Source: Grammothele lineata
Taxonomy: Eukaryota; Basidiomycota; Agaricomycetes; Polyporales; Polyporaceae
DNA: 64,000 nt
Reading direction: 5' to 3'
NCBI GenBank assembly: GCA_002150815.3
Contig: NDFF03000013.1
Span: forward strand, 372,001 to 436,000
Part shown: in pieces, positions 59,478 to 64,000 of the stretch
How the letters are laid out: the number at the start of each line of letters is the position of its first letter
How positions within the stretch are numbered: position 1 is the first letter of the stretch
The notes under the pieces: model-generated
Told to the model about the DNA's origin: nothing
The model's input: the letters and a program-made list of their open reading frames with translations, nothing else
The model's database searches: none
Made by a program: the position numbers and the translations under genes

Positions 59478-60998
59478 AGACGAAGAAATGCAAGCGGTAG
59501 GAGTGGGTAAAGTAGGATGATGTTGGCTCACCCAGAATCAGCCCGTCTTTTATCGTTTTCTGTGAACTCGATGCGCAATGGGCATCATTGCGCAGTGTAG
59601 GGTATGCCATGCGAGACGAACTGTGATCACGAATAAACTGAGCCGGTTGTCCAAACCACTTGTATAGCAATTCCATTGGGGAGAGGATCGCCGATTGGGA
59701 CGGCATAGCTGTGGCGCGTGGATCCCCAGGGCGCTGTAGTTCGTGTAAGCGCAGCGAGGTTTGAAGCAAACACGGTACTGTGGCCGACGCCGTCGGATCT
59801 CGAAGTAGTTCCGATGTCATCTGCACAGAGTCCTTCCTACAAAATTCCAACTCCACGGGTGCCACATGTTCGTTGCACGACAGGCCAGATTTCAGGTCGA
59901 AGACTCATCTATCTCACTGACTAGATAGCCGTTAGGTATGGTTGTAATGCGAACATTCAAAACGCAGTTGCTGACGCCTACACGGTTTCCCCCAATGCTG
60001 GATCAGGCTCTCAAGCCTCAGATCTCTCGGAAATCCTTTGATCTATAGAGCGCAGTCGTTCGTGTATCCCTAGCTCACATTTTGCCATTGATTACGATTC
60101 GTTCTACGCCGTCGTCAATCGAGAATGAGCAAATCACAGAATGACAAGGAGATTGGTTGGCAATGAAAAGGATACTCAACTGCTAGAAGACGAGGCGGGT
60201 TCGAACCTCTAACGCACCTACACGTCTTATGTGCTACCCGAGACTAGTACACACATAGTGAGGGATTCGGCGATGAGCGTACGGGAAGGAACCCCCGGGG
60301 ACCGGCGGAGACACTGACACTATGTACCACCGCCACACGCGTGGTCCGGGCCGGGGCCCATGAAGTTTAGCGCCCGCTTGCACCGTGACTGAGTCCCAAG
60401 TTGAGCACGGTGGCACGATCATCCATTCTGCATCCACTACCAATACCCCCTGCCTCTCATACACTACTGCGATAAACCGACTCGGAAAATCTTGAACAAT
60501 ATGAATGTATACCTCTCATTCAAGCTTCATCAGTTCTTTCCCTCGAGATCCTTCCCTCCGAGCGTGTGCCTTACATGAGTACCTGAGTATCGTCCTCACA
60601 AGTGGCTTTTTATCACTCTGCCTTTTCTCTCTTACTCCTCATACACGGCAATACGGCCCTTCGAACATTCTCTGTACTTGCGCCTGTGCCAAGGCGCGAA
60701 ACACACTCGGAAGTTTGAACGACTCGGAGCTCCGATAGCCTGAGGTGTCCCATGAACTCAACTTCCCGCCACGGGCCGCCGTTCGGGCGCATGACGTCGC
60801 AACGTCTATCTATTCAAGACTATGACTGACTGAGCAGTGAGGTGAGCCCGGTGACTATATCTTCCTCTCGCATCTCATGCCCACGCTCACGCAGTTTGAC
60901 CTCACTAGCCCACCATTGGGTGCGAATATAAACACAAGCTTCTTCCCATAGACACCCCATAACACCCGTTCTCAACGCCAGACTCCCCGCCGTCATCG
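59478..60998. other. 1.5 kb upstream region of divergent genes
   Basis: Shared 5' region of the DUF6593 gene (minus) and the aldolase gene (plus). No supported ORF. A B-box-like GGTTCGAACC at 60198-60207 lacks the rest of a tRNA. Confidence 0.5.
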
Positions 60999-62115
60999 AT
61001 GGCCGCCTCCACAGTCGCCCACCCGCTCCTCACCGCCTTCCGCGCGTCCACGCCCGCGCTCGGCGCGTGGCTGACCCTCCCCGGCGCGCTCGCCGCGCGC
61101 ACCGCCGCCGGCGCGTCTCCGCACGTCTCCTGGGTCGTCATCGACTGCGAGCACGGCGCGACGCCCTTGCAGCCCGGCGCGGGCGAGGCGATCCGCGCGA
61201 TACAGACCCTTGGGGAGGGCGCGCCGAGCGCGCTCGTGCGCATCCCGGCAACGGGCCCCTGTGCGGATGGTAGTGCGGGGTGGCAGATCAAGCTCGCGCT
61301 CGACCAGGGCGCGCGGGGGATTGTCGTACCTATGGTATGTACAGTACTAGGGCTCGCCAGTATTCTGGCTTAGGCCGTCGGCTGACGAGCAACAGGTTTC
61401 AACTCGCGCTCAAGCGACGTCCGTCGTCGCTGCGTCGCGGTTCCCGCCGCAGGGCGTGCGCGGGTTCGGGAGCCCGTTCACGCAGCAGGCGTGGGGGCCG
61501 CGCATGACCCCCTCCGAATACCTCGCGCAAGCGAACGACGGTGTGCTCGTGCTCGCGCAGATCGAGACTAAGGACGGTGTGCAGAACCTCGACGAGATCC
61601 TAGGTGTCGACGGCCTCGGTAAGCCCTTACGCAGCTAGTTATGTGCTTTCGGACCTCGGTCCTCAAGATATCCTTCCTCCGGGCGGCGTGCAGACGGCGT
61701 GTTCATCGGCCCGTACGACCTCTCCCTCGCGCTCGGCTTCCCGCCCCCGTCGCCCGACCCGCACCCGGAGGTCGAGAAGGTGATCCAGCAGATCCTCGCG
61801 TCTGCGCACGCGAAAGGCAAAAAGTGGTGCGCGCAGATCTCCCTGCTCCTGGTCTTCTCTGGCTCGCCGCTGAGATTACGTTTTAGTGGGTTCTTCTGTA
61901 CGTCGGGGACGCAGGTGCCGCGCCGCGTGAAGGAAGGCTTCGACATGGTACGTCTAAGTCTTGTCATCTCAACGTGCACGCCTGACGCTACATGATGAAC
62001 ACTCGGCCCGTAGATCAACGTGACTTCGGATAGCGGTTCGCTCGTGGACGGGCTGGCTAAGCACTTCGCGGACGCTGCTGGCGTTGCCCAGGGTGAAAAG
62101 GCGTTTGGCTACTGA
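60999..62115 (+). CDS. HpcH/HpaI-type class II aldolase
   Basis: Exons 60999-61334, 61396-61618, 61694-61826, 61887-61947 and 62014-62115 join to 284 residues. The family cleaves or forms 4-hydroxy-2-oxo acids such as 4-hydroxy-2-oxoheptanedioate with a divalent metal. Motifs in order: TPALGAWLTLPGALAAR, VVIDCEHGATPL (catalytic region), LVRIPATG, ALDQGARGIVVPM, AQIETKDGVQNLDEI (metal-binding Glu), DGVFIGPYDLSLALGFP (metal-binding Asp), GKKCGFFCTSG, formed across an intron, and FDMINVTSDSGSLVDGLAKH. All key residues are present, and length is normal for the family. Very GC-rich codons. Substrate cannot be told; fungal members are often in aromatic or sugar-acid breakdown. Confidence 0.92.
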
Positions 62116-62549
62116 GCATAAGACCGGCTGATTAGGCTTTGAAAGATCACAGCGGAAGAAGCAGTCGAACCGAATGTATACCAGCATAGCACACATTATA
62201 CATGTATTACTACGTACACTGCCCAGAGCGAGGAATATGCTAAAACAATCCGATGGTATAAGCGTGAAGAAAGCACGAATAGATCGAGCGGACACCCGGA
62301 CGATGCGTAACAAGTGTGGGACAAATCGAGGCGGAGCCAGAGTCTAGTGGGCCCATGCAAGCATAGTTTTCGTGAAGCATGCGAGCAGCGGGAATTAGGC
62401 ATTAACCCGCCTATCCGTGCACCGAATCTACTCTAGTCAGATCTGGACTGCCGCAGTCTATAGTCTATAGTGGTAATCGGCACTCTGCAAGATCATTGAG
62501 TACATCGAACACAACTGCAGCGCAGATGGGAGGACTTACCGAAGCCAAC
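62116..62549. other. Intergenic between converging genes
   Basis: Shared 3' region of the aldolase and the F-box-like gene. No coding frame or repeat seen. Confidence 0.5.
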
Positions 62550-63886
62550 TCAGTCGTACCTGTTGAACGAACGCATCTCCGCCATGGTTGCTTCGCCCTG
62601 CGCAGCGCTCGTCTTCTCCACTCGTCGTGTGACACGACCCGTCTCGTGCACCTTGAAGAAGGCGCGCTCCGTACCCGCAGCGCCCATGGCAGACGAGAGG
62701 TCGATCGCGACGAAGCGCAGGGATGACGCACTCTCCGCAATAGCTTGCGCAAGAGAGGCGAGGTCAACAGGCTGTGCTGGCGCCGCCTTGACAGCTGGCA
62801 TGGGCGCGGGCTCCCCGTACGTCTTCCAGGAAGAGATAACGGTCATGACGGCCGGCGTGACGGAGATGGAGATGCCGAGGAGAGCGAGCGTGGGGAGGAG
62901 CGCCAACGCAGCAGCCACTCGTTCCTGCCCAGTTTGGTCAGCTTGGGTTGACATCGACGAAAATTGCAGCAACGAACCTTTGTCCAATCGGCGCCCTCCT
63001 TCAAGCCCTCACATCGATCCCCGACCACCTCCAGGAACCTCAAGCTCGGCGCCGCCAACTCCAGCACCCCGCCGATCTCCTCCGCGGAGCACTGAGTACT
63101 AACAGGGAGGGAAAGGACGACCGGCCGTGTGTGCCCGAGGAACTCCCGGGCGGGATAGGCGGAGTCGAAGCCGTCCATGACCGGGTTGCGAACCTCGACG
63201 CGGCGCACGGAGCACGCGAGAGGCATAATCGAAAAGCCCGTATCGACGAACTCGAGAGTCTCCCGCCACGGGCCAAGCGCCGCGGGGTCGGCGTCGGGCG
63301 CGAAGAACGCCCAGTCCGGCGCACACGACCCGTTGACCCCGACAAAGATGAGTGAGCGGACGTTTGGGAACGCGCGGGCGAGCTGCGGGAGAGGCGCGAT
63401 GTCGCCACCGAGGACAAGAGTGTCGATAGACGGGCTGCTGCCGACCGCGAAGCCCGGGCAGGCAGTGAAGAGGGCATCGCTTCCCCACAGGGTGACCCGC
63501 CGAAGGTTGGGAGCGCGCTGAATGACGGACGAGAGGAGGGAGACGGCGACGGGGTCGGTCGTCCATGCGCCGTTCTTGCGAACGCGGACGGCGTCGCGCA
63601 TGACCTCGAGGCTCCGGAGACCATCAAGGCGGGCGGTCGGAGCGCCGTGCCAGCTGGGCGCGGGCGCGAGGATGAATTTGCAGAATGCGGTGAGCTGGGT
63701 GACGGCGCTGCCGCCGGGCTTGTGGTAGAGGCCACCGAGTGAGACGTCCGAAAGGAAGCGGGGTAGCGCCAGTGCGTAGGCGTCGCGACAGGTCAACGCG
63801 AGCTGAGCGGCGTCGTGCGAGGAGATAAGAGAGAGGATGGTGGAGAGGACATCGTAGTTGAGGGACAGAAGGGCGGGCGCGGACAT
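62550..63886 (-). CDS. F-box-like protein, paralogue 2
   Basis: Exons 62978-63886 and 62550-62924 join in phase to 427 residues. The N-terminal MSAPALLSLNYDVLSTILSL then ISSHDAAQLALTCRDAYALA and PRFLSDVSLG matches the same region of the gene at 44.8 kb (LNHDVLASITDF..., LAETCKQAYALA). Leu-rich segments such as APNLRRVTLWGSDALF, FPNVRSLIFVGVNG and CSVRRVEVRNPVMDGF fit degenerate leucine-rich repeats. Exon 2 holds VAAALALLPTLALLGISISV, a hydrophobic stretch, and ends MRSFNRYD. The frame stays open upstream of the ATG to 63940 without another ATG. Likely a substrate receptor for an SCF ubiquitin ligase, inferred from the family only. Confidence 0.7.
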
Positions 63887-64000
63887 CGTGAAAGCCGACC
63901 AGGAGACCGGGGAGGACGCGGGGGAGCGCGAGAGGCTCACTGGAGTGCGGGGTAGAGGGACAAGGAGTGTGGGGGACGAGTCACTTTTTCTGTCGCTGGC

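Noticed and set aside
60180..60245. Possible tRNA around GGTTCGAACC
   Set aside because: Only the B box fits. There is no A box at the right spacing, and acceptor, D and anticodon arms do not pair.

Overview
This is nuclear DNA of a filamentous basidiomycete, most likely a mushroom-forming agaricomycete. The evidence is intron-rich genes with introns of about 45-70 nt (GT-AG, with CTRAY-like branch sites), GC-rich codon use in the conserved genes, and families typical of this group (DUF6533 membrane proteins, DUF6593, DUF3602/Par32, divergent F-box proteins, sedolisins). I see no bacterial-style operons, CRISPR array or rRNA, and no convincing tRNA.

Left arm (1-10 kb): three same-strand copies of a divergent DUF6533 membrane-protein family, the first cut by the window edge, with an amino-acid permease gene on the opposite strand between the second and third. 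Next comes a Par32-like DUF3602 gene (12.3-13.4 kb) followed in frame by a Ser-rich open frame, then a GC-rich stretch and a gene-poor stretch. A second, closely related permease (19.6-21.9 kb) lies in opposite orientation to the first. A small conserved gene (22.7-23.3 kb) and a Mep/Amt ammonium transporter (24.7-26.6 kb) follow.

Middle (28-46 kb): an uncharacterised three-exon gene, a longer DUF6533 protein, a single-domain cupin, a PINX1/Pxr1 G-patch protein, a GSI/FluG-type glutamine-synthetase-like enzyme and an F-box-like protein. Right arm (47-64 kb): a small ORF, a tail-anchored FHA/coiled-coil protein of the SLMAP/Far9-Far10 type, a fifth DUF6533 gene on the minus strand, a secreted sedolisin, a DUF6593 protein, an HpcH/HpaI aldolase and a second F-box-like protein.

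The window holds several genes for nitrogen use: two amino-acid permeases, a Par32-like protein (in yeast Par32 restrains ammonium transporters), an ammonium transporter, a GS-like enzyme and a secreted peptidase. GATA-factor motifs lie upstream of the Par32-like, ammonium-transporter and permease genes. Co-regulation is an inference. Large stretches between genes (for example 14.6-19.5, 38.3-40.4 and 42.1-44.8 kb) contain no gene I can support. Start codons of the divergent DUF6533 copies are uncertain. All exon boundaries were read by eye from splice consensus and reading phase.
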